NCBI GenBank assembly: GCA_026214975.1
Contig: CM047813.1
Coordinates: 30,592,589-30,656,588, forward strand
Direction of reading: 5' to 3'
Length of the DNA stretch: 64,000 nucleotides
From: Gentiana macrophylla
Taxonomy: Eukaryota > Streptophyta > Magnoliopsida > Gentianales > Gentianaceae
Below the pieces are notes generated by a model. The model did no database searches and was not told where the DNA came from. It was given only the letters and a program-made list of their open reading frames with translations. The position numbers and the translations under genes were made by a program. Below, piece by piece: positions 1-12,400 of the stretch (positions within the stretch are counted from its first letter, which is position 1; every line of letters begins with the position of its first letter).

Positions 1-350
1 TTCCTTTCGATTAACCCCGTCCCGATCTTAACATTATAACCCTTCAAGTCCTACTTGACCGTATTTAGCCTCGGTTGCCTCGATTAGTGGAGATTCTAGC
101 CCGGTGTGAGTTGTGTGTAGTCATTTGGCCGGTATTCAAAGCCGGTAATCATTTTGAGTGTAGCCCTCGGTTTATATCACACACACGTCGTTTTCGTGAT
201 AAGATAGAGTCAAGTTGTTTACATTCAGTGTCTGCTTTAAGTTCATCTTGATGTCGTGAGTGCTATGCATATTTCGTAAAGTTGATCCCTTGGTTTGTTT
301 TAGAGCGCCTAATTTACTCGAGGACGAGAAAAGGCTAAATGTGGGGTGGT
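1..350 (+). mobile_element. Ty3/gypsy internal 3' end with polypurine tract
   Basis: Non-coding tail of a plus-strand gypsy element whose body lies left of the window. It ends in a purine-rich stretch (ggctaaatgtggggtggt, about 333-350) directly before a TG-starting LTR. The preceding ctcgaggacgag resembles the sequence found before the polypurine tract of two other gypsy elements here (near 33.5 kb and 42.57 kb). No coding frame was recognised. Confidence 0.55.
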
Positions 351-694
351 TGATGGGAGTCAACTTCACTGCACTTTTGTAAGTAAATCTACCCCCGTTT
401 ATCACTTTATTGGCATGTTTTAGGTATATATAGACCTATTTGAGAGTAATATCGAGAGTTATGTGCACGGGGAGTTAAACTGTCATATCGATAATAAACT
501 CCGCCTTTTTAACGATATTTGACTCTTTTCCAAGCACTTTTGTCTTGCGGAATTACGCGTGGTGTTTGTTTGTATATATTGGTGCAGGACTTAGGTGACT
601 CGAGGACCTGAAGGCGATGTTTTGGAGTGAGAGACATGTTCGTGGCACGAAAGTAGAATGAGAGTGAGGAAAAGTCAAGTTTGGAGTAAAATCA

Positions 695-1060
695 AGGCAA
701 ACTGGCGTTTGCCCTACCTCAAACTAGCGTTTAACTCAAGCCCACCCCAAACTGGCGTTTGGTCAGTCCAAATTGGCGTTTAACAGAAGTAGCATCGATG
801 CTGAATGTTAGAGTTTTGGACAACCGAGCATCCAAATTACCCTAAACTGGCGTTTGGATGGGTTCAGCCCGACTTAAGGAAGTTCATACACGACAAACGA
901 GCGTCCAAGTACTTCAAATCGATTTGTTCCTCAAGGCATGATCCATGAACTGGCGTTCAAGTTAAGGCAAACGCTCATCCATGGAAGGAGAAACTCTAAT
1001 ATCATCAAGTTTTACAGGCAAACTAGCGTTTAACAAGAGGTAAACTGGCGTTTGCGACCG
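695..1060 (+). repeat. Cluster of AAACTGGCGTTTG palindromic words in LTR U3
   Basis: About nine copies of a short inverted-repeat word built on AAAC-TGGC-GTTT, e.g. gcaaactggcgtttgc near 698, ccaaactggcgtttgg near 748 and taaactggcgtttgg near 843. Spacing is irregular (about 20-100 bp) and the sequence between copies is unrelated, so this is neither a satellite nor a CRISPR-like array. The last copy lies about 30 bp before the TATA box. Confidence 0.8.
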
Positions 1061-1085
1061 ACAGAAGCAGATTTTTGACCTACAC

Positions 1086-1093
1086 TATAAATA
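1086..1093 (+). promoter_or_regulatory. LTR TATA box (TATAAATA)
   Basis: A clear TATAAATA in the gypsy LTR, just downstream of the palindromic word cluster. It would place the U3/R boundary near 1115-1125. Confidence 0.55.
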
Positions 1094-2135
1094 TGCAACT
1101 CATTCAGCCCCATATCAGGCTTGGCCGTCTTTAGACTTTTCCTAGGCGATTTAGGTGCGATTTTAGTGTAGTTTAATCACCTTTCAATCCTCTGATTCCA
1201 TAAATTACTCCCTTCGATTCTACACACTTGTTATAGCTTAGATTTCCTTTCCAAGAACAAAAGATTCAACTTTTTGGTGCAATTATTTCGTCATACATTG
1301 TGGATCAGATTTTCTGCTATTTTACGGTAATGAATTATTTCCCTTTTATTATTTCTATCATGTTTTCCTTTCTTATTTCGTTTAATAGCATAATCATGAG
1401 TAGCTAATCGTATGTGTAGTCGAATTATGTGAAAGTGAGCGAAAACCCTAAGGGGGATGAGATAGAGATTTGTGTAGTGCATAATTGAATGTTTAAACGA
1501 TTAATCCACGTCCTAAAACTTATTTTAACATCTTTGAATTAGATTGATCACCTAGTTCACTGTCACACACATCAAACTTATAGATGCATTTTGCGGTGAG
1601 ATGTGGGATAAGGGGTTTTAGGATCGTTGCGTAGATTCGGCCTAGTTGTTAGGTCCGTTTTCAATACAGAGGTTTGTCATCATTGTTCAAGCAACTCTAG
1701 AACTTAATCATGTTAGGATAATCGGTTTTTTAAAGGGAGAGTTGATTAGCTTCACATAGGGTGGTTAGATCGAGTTGTTCAGTCTAATCACTAGAATTAG
1801 GAGTTGGCACCAGTGGATGTCGTTAAACTACATTGGATAGGTAGGTCGGTTGAGACACGCTCCCTGTCAAGTCTTTACTTAGGGGTAAAATTAGCTCGTA
1901 GGATCAAAGTTCGGCTATACCTTTTAATACTTAGAAGTAGACCCGTTAGTATAATCTTTATTTCTGCACTAGTATAGGACCTTTCACCCTTTGATTGACC
2001 TGAACTGAGTTATACGTCAGCTTTGGTACTTAGTCATTACTCCCTGTGGATTCGACCTTGTGACCACTATACTCCCGTTGACCCGATACTCTGTCGGTAA
2101 AAGTTAGCGGTTAAGTATTTTGCTATCTGCGTACT

Positions 2136-3629
2136 GCTATGAGAAAGGAGATTGATGCGCTTCTGCACAATCATACCTGGGAAATTGTTCCCAAACGTCC
2201 TCATATGAATATTGTGGGTAATAAGTGGGTCTATCGACTAAACATCATGCGGTGGTCGCCTGGAACGGTATAAGGCACGCCTAGTTGCCAAAGGGTTTCA
2301 TCAAGCAGAGGGTGTTGACTTTCATGAGACTTTTAGTCCGGTTGTCAAACCGGTTACTATTCGTTTGCTTTTGTCTCTTGCTGCTTCACAGGGTTGGCCT
2401 TTACGACAGGTGGATATTCAAAATGCCTTTCCACAAGGGCATTTATCTGAACCGGTTTATATGCAGCAGCCTCAGGGTTTTGTACACCCTGACTATCAGG
2501 ACTATGTTTGCCGCTTGCGTCGTAGTCTTTATGGCCTTCGTCAGGCCCCTCGAGAATGGTTTTCTAGGTTTACGGATGTTCTCTCTCGGTTTGGATTTTT
2601 TGGCTCGAAAGCCGACACTTCTCTCTATATTTACTCTCGTGCAGGTGCTCGTGTTTACATACTTATATATGTTGATGATATCATTATTACTGGCTCTTCT
2701 TCTTCTCTTGTTGAACAGGTTATCAATTATCTGGCCAGCCATTTCCCAATTAAGGATCTCGGCTCTCTCTCTCTTACTTCCTCGGCATTGAGTTTCTTCC
2801 TCACTCAGATGGTCTCTACCTTACTCGGGGAAGTACATCTTCCAGTTATTACAACGTTCTAGCATGGACAAGGCCAAGCCTTGTCAAACCCCTATGTCTG
2901 CCTCTACTCAGCTTACTCTGGATTCCGGCCCTCCTTGCTCTGATCTGTCTCTGTATCGCACTATTGTTGGTGGCTTACAATACCTCAGTTTTACGCGACC
3001 GGACATTGCCTTTGCAGTTCACAAAGTCAGTAAATTCATGCATTCTCTACTGAAGCTCATTGGATGGCAGTTAAACGCATTCTTCGGTACCTCAAGCATA
3101 CTATTTCTGATGGTTTACTTCACTTTCGGCATTCACCTCTCTCCCTGTGTGCTTACTCTGATTTTGACTGGGCAGCCGACTCCGATAATCGCCGTTCCAT
3201 TGGGGCCTACTGTATCTTTTTGGGCAATAATCTTATCAGTTGGCGGTCCAAGAAACATTTTACTGTCTCCAAAAGCAGCACTGAGGCCAAATACAAAACA
3301 CTCTCTAATACTGTTGCGGAGGTTCAATGGTTATGTAGTCTCTTACGTGAAATGTCTGTTTCTCTACCGGCTCCGCCGACCCTCTGGTGTGATAATATTG
3401 GCGCTACGTATCTCGCCCACAATCCTGTCTTCCACGCTCGAACGAAACACATAGAGATCCACTTTCACCATGTTCGAGAGCTTGTTGCGGCTCGTAAGCT
3501 TATTATCTCCTTCATTACTTCTCAGGACCAGCTCGCGGATCTCCTCACTAAACCGTTGGGCCAGCCTCGGTTTTCCACTCTCAAGGCCAATCTCCGTGTC
3601 CACTCTCTTCCCACGGGATTGCGGGGGCG
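2136..3629 (+). pseudogene. Ty1/copia pol fragment: reverse transcriptase and RNase H
   Basis: Coding remnant of a copia polyprotein. It opens within the start of the RT domain (AMRKEIDAL near 2137) and carries KARLVAKGF (about 2275), the VDIQNAF segment (about 2410) and an intact catalytic YVDDIII at about 2668-2690. RNase H follows at about 3064-3620 with KSSTEAKY and the terminal DQLADLLTKPLG. Gag, protease and integrase are missing because the fragment abuts a gypsy LTR on its left. The frame changes near 2245, about 2775 and about 3010-3060, so it cannot make one protein. RT copies RNA into cDNA and RNase H removes the RNA strand; neither is likely functional here. Confidence 0.9.
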
Positions 3630-3788
3630 TGTCGAGGATATAGGTAACTAGTTCAAATAAATATATTATTGTAATTTAAATATTCCGTATTTATCTCTTA
3701 TAACTTGTTCCCTAAGTCAAACAAGTCTATATATTTGTATTATGTTATTCTGAATGAATCAATGAAAAACACGGTATTCTAAATTGCA
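3630..3788 (+). mobile_element. Short copia 3' LTR
   Basis: Begins TGTCGAGGATA immediately after a purine-rich tract (gcgggggcg) that follows the RNase H stop region, and ends ...aaattgca. About 159 bp, within the range of small copia LTRs. The 5' partner is not in the window. Confidence 0.6.
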
Positions 3789-3814
3789 ACATGCACACAC
3801 AGCATTAAATCATA

Positions 3815-4046
3815 GTAATGTATGGTCTTAGATTTAGTCTTTGTCATACTTAAAAAAATATATTGTACACTTGTCCTCCGTAAACTCCATTTGCTTAGAT
3901 TTTGGTTAGATTTGGTGTATTTAGAGTGTAAAAGTGTCCTCGATGTAAGCAAATGGACTTTACGGATGACAAGTGTACAATATATTTTTTTAGTCTGATA
4001 TAGACTAATCTAAGCCATCTTGAGTAAATCTAACACCATACATTAC
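3815..4046. mobile_element. Fold-back MITE, 232 bp
   Basis: Both ends carry an inverted repeat gtaatgtatggt(c/g)ttagattta (21 of 22 match), and inside it a second long arm (tattgtacacttgtcc..cgtaaa / mirrored near 3960-3985) makes a near-complete hairpin. No convincing target duplication was found, so the superfamily is unassigned. Confidence 0.7.
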
Positions 4047-4230
4047 AATGTTTTTAACGCTCCGTGTGCACATGATCGCCGCACACCTCCGTAAATAAAT
4101 CAAATCTCTCCCTTTGATGCCAAACTTTATGACCAGTGACCACCACTATCATACCGACTCTTTTTGGTGGCCTTCTATATTTTGGGATTTTCAAGGGGAG
4201 GTATGTGTATGTTTAGGAGGCCCACCCGAC

Positions 4231-4251
4231 ATATATATATATATATATATA
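4231..4251. repeat. (AT)n microsatellite
   Basis: About ten AT units in a row. Confidence 0.9.
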
Positions 4252-5392
4252 CAAAAAAATTCTATCTCCCACAAATTTAAATCCTGCTCTACTATGTTAG
4301 TATGTTATTTTTTCAGAACTTCCAAAACCCTGCCAAGTTTGAACTGCTTAAGAAATAGAGGAGAGGGTATCTTCACCCTATCTCACCATCTGGCCACCAA
4401 CTTTCGAAACAGAATAGAGAAACTTAATCATCGTAAAGGAACGTTTTGATACAAGTTTTTTCCCAATTGGAGAAGGTATGAGAAACCGCCTCTTTAGGAA
4501 TCTTGAGTTTTCAGTAAGAATAAGATTTTGGAATCGTCTTAATCGTAACTTTGATTGTATAGAAGCCTTTAAGGGTTGTTAATTTAAGTATAGAATTCTT
4601 GGTGTTTAATTAGGTTTGGCTGAATTTCATCAAGTTTTGTTTGCTGGCATCTTCAGTTGGGAGGTTTGGCTTCAAAATCAACGTAAGAGGCTGTTCATAT
4701 GGAACCTTTGTTGTTTATAGTGTTTGGCAAGTAATTTGGTCATGTTTTGTGTATCTTTTGTGTTAGAATCAAAGTATATTCTTTGAATTTCTTTTGGTAC
4801 TTGAAATCGGTGAAAATTTGCAGGTTTTAAGACAATTTTCAAACTTTTGGCGCCGGCCAAAATGGTTTAGCGTGCGCCAAAGCTGAACAAAACCAAAAAC
4901 ATAATGCTATGTCAGTTTTAGTGCAGGCCAAAAGTGTTCGGCGCCGGCCAAAATGGTGGCCAAAACCAGTTTTGTGTACTTTTGTGTTTTAAGGCTTGGC
5001 TTGGCTTACGGTTGGGCCTTTCTTATATGTTTTGAAAGTGTAACAAAATCACATAGATAGGGATGAAAATCGTAACAATCAAACATAAGAGATAGTTTTT
5101 AGTTTCGCGCTATCTTTTCGTTTCCACTATGAGTTCTAATAACCGACTAAGTAAGGCTTACGATTATAATCAGATTAAATTTTAATTATAAGCGTGCGGA
5201 CATTTTTCCCAGAGAAATACTAGGCATCTTGGACTTGGACGTCACAGATATACGTAAGGCTTACGTGTAATGTTACTTCAATTTAATGTTATATGTGCCG
5301 GACCTTTTTTCGGGATAAAAACTCGGTATCCGGAAACGAGACGCCATAATTAATCTACAAATAAACTCAATTCTAAAGTGTGTTCATTCATT
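4252..5392. other. No gene; LTR-like stretch with GC-rich words
   Basis: No supported coding region. At 4850-4960 the words ggcgccggccaaaatgg (twice) and gcgtgcgccaaagc recur in an otherwise AT-rich stretch, as in the LTR word clusters elsewhere in the window. Ends, primer site and partner were not found, so an LTR remnant is only a suggestion. Confidence 0.3.
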
Positions 5393-5767
5393 TTACTCTG
5401 CAAGCCTTTGGTTAAAACAAAATTGAACCTTTTTTTTTTTTTTTAACAACTTTGTTCTTGAAGTTTCTGTTGTTATTTCTTGAACTTTAACAACAACCCC
5501 ATCTCCACTCAAAAAGAAACAAAAACAAAACAAAACAAAAAAAACAGCCCCATCTTTATTAATAGCATTATGATGATGTTCATAAAATGACACAATCAAA
5601 GTGGAATCAAACCTCTTGAAATCTTGTCCAAGTAAGATACATGATGCTATATATATTATAACTATGTTGTATAGGAATTTCAGCAAACTCTTTTTAAATG
5701 TATTGATATCAAACATAATCCAGAGAAAACATACAAAAACACACACAAACACACAAAACAATCAACT
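5393..5767 (-). other. 3' flank / probable 3' UTR of the ankyrin gene
   Basis: AT-rich, with T- and A-runs at 5430-5445 and 5518-5545. ORFs here are compositional. No second gene is seen. Confidence 0.4.
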
Positions 5768-6411
5768 TCAACTGGAAGTCTTCAACCGGAAAAACCGGTT
5801 CCACCAACGCTCGTGATGTGTTTGACCTAGGACAATGTTTCCTCGAAACGTTGATCGAAGCATTTCGCAGATGAGAGGGAGTTGAAACCTTCCGAAAAAG
5901 TAGAGAGGGATCCAACCAAACACCGCTGATACGATGTAAATCCATTTGAACTGTGAGGAAACAGCAATCTGAAGGGCAGCTGCAAAAGCAACAACAGTAG
6001 CTGATATGGCGAAAAAGAGCATGAAAAGACCTCCCATTAGCTTATGAGGAAGTGAACCAGCAAAATCATCTTCAGCATACGGCGATGTCTGAATTGCCAA
6101 GAACAACAAAAGTGAAGTCAAGGACGAAAACAATGCCAGCCCATTTGCTATTGTAAACACAGAAAATGGAATTTTTCCCAGGAAATTCGGGTCTCCATCG
6201 TTGTTAACGCCACCGGGCACTTGTATCATTGCTGCAAAACGGCTCCGGCCACAAGGGTGGCCACCACCATGCAATTCTCCGATGTGCTTTTCATCCATTC
6301 CTTGGCTTCGTTGTGTAGCGATTCATGCTGCAAAGTGAATAATTCTCGTGGAGTTTTATTTTCCTTGTCCCGTGCCAACTTGCATTCGTTTGGGACAAGC
6401 GCTTCTATCAT
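5768..6411 (-). CDS. Ankyrin/PGG gene, exon 4 (PGG domain), frameshifted
   Basis: Begins after acceptor ccatgtag with [20 protein letters not shown] and KTPRELF, then [10 protein letters not shown] in one frame; QVPGG and the remaining three membrane segments follow in the next frame. The break is a single missing base in gccgttttgcag near 6240. Stop at 5768. Confidence 0.85.
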
Positions 6412-9400
6412 CTACATGGGTATATATGCATTTTGATAAAATGACAAGTCAATATTATTAGCGATAATTAGGGGCATGTTTGAAATAATTGAAACGGAAT
6501 GTTGTATAACAAGAGGTTATGGAATAATGTAATGAATGTAATGTAATATAATAAGATGCAATGAAATAAATAAATAAATAAACTGCATGCATTACATTAC
6601 GACGTTTGATATACATTGTAATAAAATGATAAAATTATATATATTATGACAAATATCATATACCTCACCTGGCATCGACTCACCACCCCACTCACACCTA
6701 TCACCCACCCACCTTGCAACCCTCACCTCTAACCAAGGACGGAGCCAGAATTTGAACTTTGGGTGAGCTAATGGACTATATCCGTTTCAAACGAGACTGG
6801 TTGGATTAAGAATATTTTATAGATCAAAGGGAGACTATATATATTTTTCGAACGGTGATGTAATATTTTTTTCGGGTGGGAAGGACAACTCGCATAATTT
6901 TTATAGCCCCTGAAATACACTTGCCTCCATCCTTGCCTCTAACCCCAAATCCCAATTTCGATAGTGAATTTTGGTGACTTGATCTCTAAATCCGATAAAT
7001 AATTTTGAAAATTAGTGAATTTCGACTAATTTGGAACTAATTTAAATGTTAAAAACACGTGAATTTCGATGAAATGATGGTTTCAAAAGATTCGGTAAAG
7101 TATATTTTTGATTCTCCCTCATTCCCCTAAGTCGGTTTGATGAAGTTGCAAGCTGAGTTTCTTAACCCCGTCCCAATTAGTTTGACTTGATCTAAACCGA
7201 TAAATAAACCGAGTTCCATTTATCTGAGAGCTGGAATGATTAATTACAAGTCGCGAAAGTCAATTTTGGTGAGTTTTTGGTCATCCGGTGGAGAAATTAC
7301 AACTGAAAGTCGGAGCCGAGTTCCACATCAACTATTTATGACAATTCCGATAAAGATCTTATGGTGGTAGGGTTAGGGATTTGTGCTTATAAAACCAAAG
7401 TTGTAATCAATGGAATTTGTGTTTTTCACAAGTTTGTGAAAATCCTTGTAACTTTGTGCATAGTAAAATATCTACTTTTATGTCCGTGGAGTAGTCGGTA
7501 CAACGCCGTACGTTAAATCATCACGTTAAATCACTCAATTTCCGCCATACTTTGTGTTTGCTTGCTTTGTTTTTATTTTTTATCAATTTCCGCGCATCAA
7601 GATCTTTGTGTTTCCATTGCTATTGTTTTAATATTTAAAGAAAAAGAGATATTGCAAATCAAAGCTTCCCATCTATGTTTTAACCTTCCCATCTATGTTT
7701 TAACACTAACACATCCACCCCACCTTTACCCGGCCCTTATCCCCTTCACCCCATCCAACCCCAATTCACACCTCACCTCCACGCTCACCCTGCCTCTATC
7801 TTATCCAATCACTTTTATCGACCTACCATGCCCGCATTACACCTACCTTACCATCACCCAAACCCACCTCACCCCTACAATTGCTCAAAGTCTCAACCTC
7901 ACCCTTACCATTACTCCTATTATGTCCACTTCTCCCACCCTCATCACACTCACACCCCTAACACTACCCTTAACCCTACCCTACACCATCCACTTACACT
8001 TTCACCCCACCCACACACCGTATCCTTATCCCACCTAACGGCCACATCTACCCTCACCTCACACCACATATTTACCATCCCATTTCACCCACTGTCACCC
8101 CACCCTACCTTTATTTCTTTCCACCTACTCTACACACCTTACCCCAACCCTACACTCACCCATTCACACATCCATCTCACACCCAATTCCCTCACCGACC
8201 TACCTTATCCATCCACACCTTGACTCCACACCCCGTTCTCAACACACCCACCCTATCCAATCTCACACTCACCCTACCCTTACCCCACCCATGTAGCTTA
8301 CCCATACCCACTCCACCTATCATGACCACACCTCACATCTACTCTACCCTTACCCATATTACAACCTCACCCCACTCCATCCCCAAGTATATATATTTCA
8401 TTTACATCCATTCAATCTATTTTCAGATTGAATGAAAACGATCAAATTTTATCACTTTGTATATAATGATATTTAATCAAGTCCATTTTATTACAATCAT
8501 GCAAGGCGTTTAATAGGGAATGAACAAACAGACCTTTAATCAAAGACAATACGAAGCAGTGATCATAGGGAATGAACAGACAGACCTTAAACCATTGAAA
8601 CTCTCGTTGCAACTGGAGTGCTGTACCGGAGATGGAACGCAACTGCTCATATGGTGCTTTCTTTGCTGCCAAATGCAAGATGTTAGTATTACTACTACCT
8701 TTCTCATCATCATCAACTTTTAGCTTGAATATGGAGTATTTGGCTTCTCCGACAAGATCGATCAAATAACGGAATATCTCTAGTTGCCGGTACTCGACCG
8801 CGACGTGAAACAACATCCGGTTTTGATGCACTGTCCAAATCGTTTTTGGAAAATAATTCAACCATATTACTACCAGCTCAAAAATTCCATTCTTAGTAGC
8901 TAAGTGTACCGCTGGTACAAGACCATCCAAGTAGGAATCTTTCACCTTATTATCATCCAATCTGGCCACTTCTTCACATATAAGTTTTACCAGTTCCATT
9001 GAATCTGTAAGCCTCAACTTCTTATGGTGTAATACGATTTTCCTGCTCCCTGTAAACCAAGAGTGTTGGTTTTACGTACATAGTTTATATATGTAGTAGT
9101 ATAAGATTACAAGCTATATATATAACCTGGTTGAAGAAAAGACTCCCAATATTCAAATTTTCCACTTTTGAATAGTGAATAATACTTGGCCATTTTCATA
9201 AGTATAGTGTCTTCCTCCGACCCCACTTCCACTGCTGCCACATGAAGCACTAAATCTGGATTGTCGTGGAGTACCACTAGGCATATATCTGCCCAAAGAT
9301 GTGAGATGAAATATATTAGGATATCATTTTGTATTTATTGTGAATTATTGTGTATTTATATATCCCGTACCACTAGGCATATATATACGTTGTACTCCTA

Positions 9401-12400
9401 TAACATTCATTCATAATGAAAAATACTTTTCGTCAAATAATTTAACATGGTATCATTGAGATTATGGTCTTTTTTTTTCTCTTCCTATTTTTACCCCTCG
9501 GCCATCTATTTTCGATTTCTTTTTTCCGTTCTTCTCCTCCGGCAAGACTCCCCCGTCTTCTTCTTTATCCTTCTTGCAAATCTCTATTTCCCAAACAACA
9601 AATTCAACAATCAGCTCCACCACCAGAATATTCGACAATCGGCCTCTTTAATTAATAGCACAATAAGAAAATTCCACCTCCACCATCACTTCGCCGACCC
9701 TAAACCCTAACACCACCAACAATCAGCTTGTTGCCCTCAACTTTGCCACCCTACTAAATTCCTTGCAGCCTCGAAGTTCCACCTCCAACTAAATTAACTA
9801 TACCATTTTTAAATTTTCTTTCCTCTCCTTTTTTTCTTCGACTTGTGCTATCCATCTGAGGCTTGCTTTCAATGATTATTAATGTGTATCTATTCTTCAT
9901 CTGCGATAAAAAAACAAAAAAAAAAAAAAAAAAAAGTCTCCATGGCTACCAATGCTAGGTCATCTCGCTCTTCAGCTCAAGCTCAGCCTAGACAGCCTCA
10001 TCAACCTCGGCCTTCTCTAGGCAAATGTCAACAAAGTGGTATCTAAGGTCACTCTACTAAGTGCTGCCCGACATATCCCGTCTTACAGAAGATGCAGGGT
10101 CCTTTTTCTCCATCTTTTGGCCCTATGCCCTCGGTCAATTACGCTCAGTCTACCACTTCTACGTGGATGCTTGACGGTGGTGTCTCTCATCACATGACTC
10201 GGGCCCTTAGTTTTCTCTCTCTTCATGATCCGTATACTGGTACTGATGAAATTATTATTTGTGATGGTAGCTCCTTCTCCATTTCCCATATTTGTTCTAT
10301 ATATCTTTCTTCTTCAACCTCGTCTTTTACTTTATCTAATGTGTTATGTGTCCCTAATCATACCCAGAATTTACTATACGTTTCTAAGTTTTGTTATGAT
10401 AATTTTGTTGCCATTGAAATCTTATCTAATTCCTTTTTTGAGAGGGATATGAAAACATAAACTTGTCTCCTCAAGGTTAGGCTAGAGATAGTGTCTATTA
10501 CTGGCAGGGGTGGACGCAGGATCCCGGGTGAGGGAGGGGGGATAATATGGGCGAGTGTAAATTTTTAGGGGGGGAGTGCCTCCTACCAATGGGGTGGATC
10601 CGCACCAATCCTCTTTTTTCATTTCAGTTAATAAATCTTCCACATAGACCATGCATTACTGTTGTGGCTATCATTCATTTTCTATTATGGGGGCAGAGTC
10701 CATAAGGACATGTTTTAAACTTAAATGGTTGAGAAGGACAGTCACTACATGTGTTACTGTAGTTTTGTACACGTGTTACTACATGTTTGTCCTTCTTAAC
10801 CATATTAGATTAAAACATGTCATTTACGACCTTTAACCTTTTCTATTATTCAACAGCTTGTTAAGCATAAACGTTTAGACATATCTTCTGTTACTTTGTC
10901 CACTTGTGATGCTTGTTTATGGAATAAAAGTCATCGACTATCTTTTTCTGACTTTACTTTACCGTCTTCCCGTCTTATTGAGGTTATTTATTTTGATGTC
11001 TGGACAACCCCCATTTATTCTAGCGTTGGTTACAAATATTATGTTGTCTTTGTTGACCACTTCACCCGTTATGTCTGTCTTTATCCTTTGGTGCATGAAT
11101 CTAATGTTCTCTCCGTGTTTGAAAAGTTTGTTGTGTATGTTGAAATCTTTTTTCCTCCATTATTAAAATCCTCTACTTGGACAATGGCACGGAATATATC
11201 GCTCATCGTCACTTTTTAGCCACCAACGGCATCACCCACAACACCACACTACCCACACCCCTCAACATAATGGCATCTCAGAGCGGCGTCACATGCACAT
11301 TGTGGTGTTTGCTTTGGCCTTACTTCATCATGCCCCTATTACCCTTACTTACTGGTCTTCTGCTGTCAATGCTTACATTTATCTCATCAATTGTATGCCT
11401 ACTAAGACTTTGGATATGCTATCCCCATACGAACGTCTATTTTCAACTCACCTAATTATTCCAAGCTCTGTGTCTTTGGTTGTCTTTGCTATCTCTGGTT
11501 GAAACGCTACCATTGCACAAGCTTGAGTCCAAATCCATTCCCTGCATATTTCTTGGATCTCTCTCACCCAAATTTCTTACTTATGCTATGACTTGGCCAC
11601 ACATAGGCTCTATGTTTCCCAGGATGTTTGGTTTGTTGAAGATTGTTTTCCCTTCCTTTCCCAACCTGCTGATCCGTCTGTTCCCTCTCATGATCTCTTC
11701 CTTCCCTCTACCCACGCCCATAACCGACTCTATCCTAGTTCTTTATCTCCCTCACACCATCTCCCCATCTCCCCACCTCCTTCGCCTCCCCCCGTCTCAC
11801 CCTCCCCTTTCTCAACATCCTTCCCATCCTCATATATCTCCTCCTCTCCCTCATCATCGGCCTCTTCTCCTATCTCTCCTCCTCAACCTCATCACCCTAT
11901 GGTCACTCATGCTCGTAATCAAATTTTCAAACCTCGCACCTTTCTTAACCTCAATGCCTAACTAGATTCTCAGCTCTCTGATACAAAACCTACTACGATT
12001 AAACATGCACTTCATAGACCTCATTGGGGTCAATCTATGTCTGGCGGATTTAATGCATGTGTTTAAGCGCAATGGCACTTGGTCCATGGTTCCGCATGAC
12101 AACTCTTTTAATGTTGTTGGTAGTAAGTGGGTCTTCCGTATTACGAGTGATTCTGATGGTACTATTGATATGCATAAGGCTCGTTTGGTTTCCAAGGGAT
12201 TTGCAAATCTCCCTGGCATTGATTATTTTAAGACATTTAGTCCAGTTGTTAAACCTGCCATGGTTTTTTGGTTCTCAGTCTGGCAGTGTCTCTAGGTTGG
12301 TCCCTTCGTCAATTGGATGTGAATAATGCATTCTTGCAGGGCACCCTTACTAAGGACTTTTATGTGGCTCAGCTTCCTAGTTTTGAGGATGTTGGTCATC

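Larger units (their letters stand above)
351..2130 (+). mobile_element. Ty3/gypsy LTR (3' LTR or part of one)
   Basis: Starts TGATGGGAG right after a polypurine tract, has a TATA box at 1086-1093, and ends with a 'tccctgtggattcgacc...accactatact' stretch (about 2041-2075) of the kind found near the 3' end of Athila/Tat-type LTRs. The end at about 2130 is inferred from where copia reverse transcriptase sequence begins. The partner LTR and the target duplication are outside the window, so full element versus solo LTR cannot be settled. Confidence 0.55.

Noticed and set aside
695..1060. CRISPR-like spaced repeats
   Set aside because: Eukaryotic LTR, irregular spacing, very short words, no cas genes.
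7562..8435. Long overlapping plus-strand ORFs of Pro/Thr/His/Leu-rich peptides
   Set aside because: They arise from the G-poor array, are open in several frames at once and have no gene signals.
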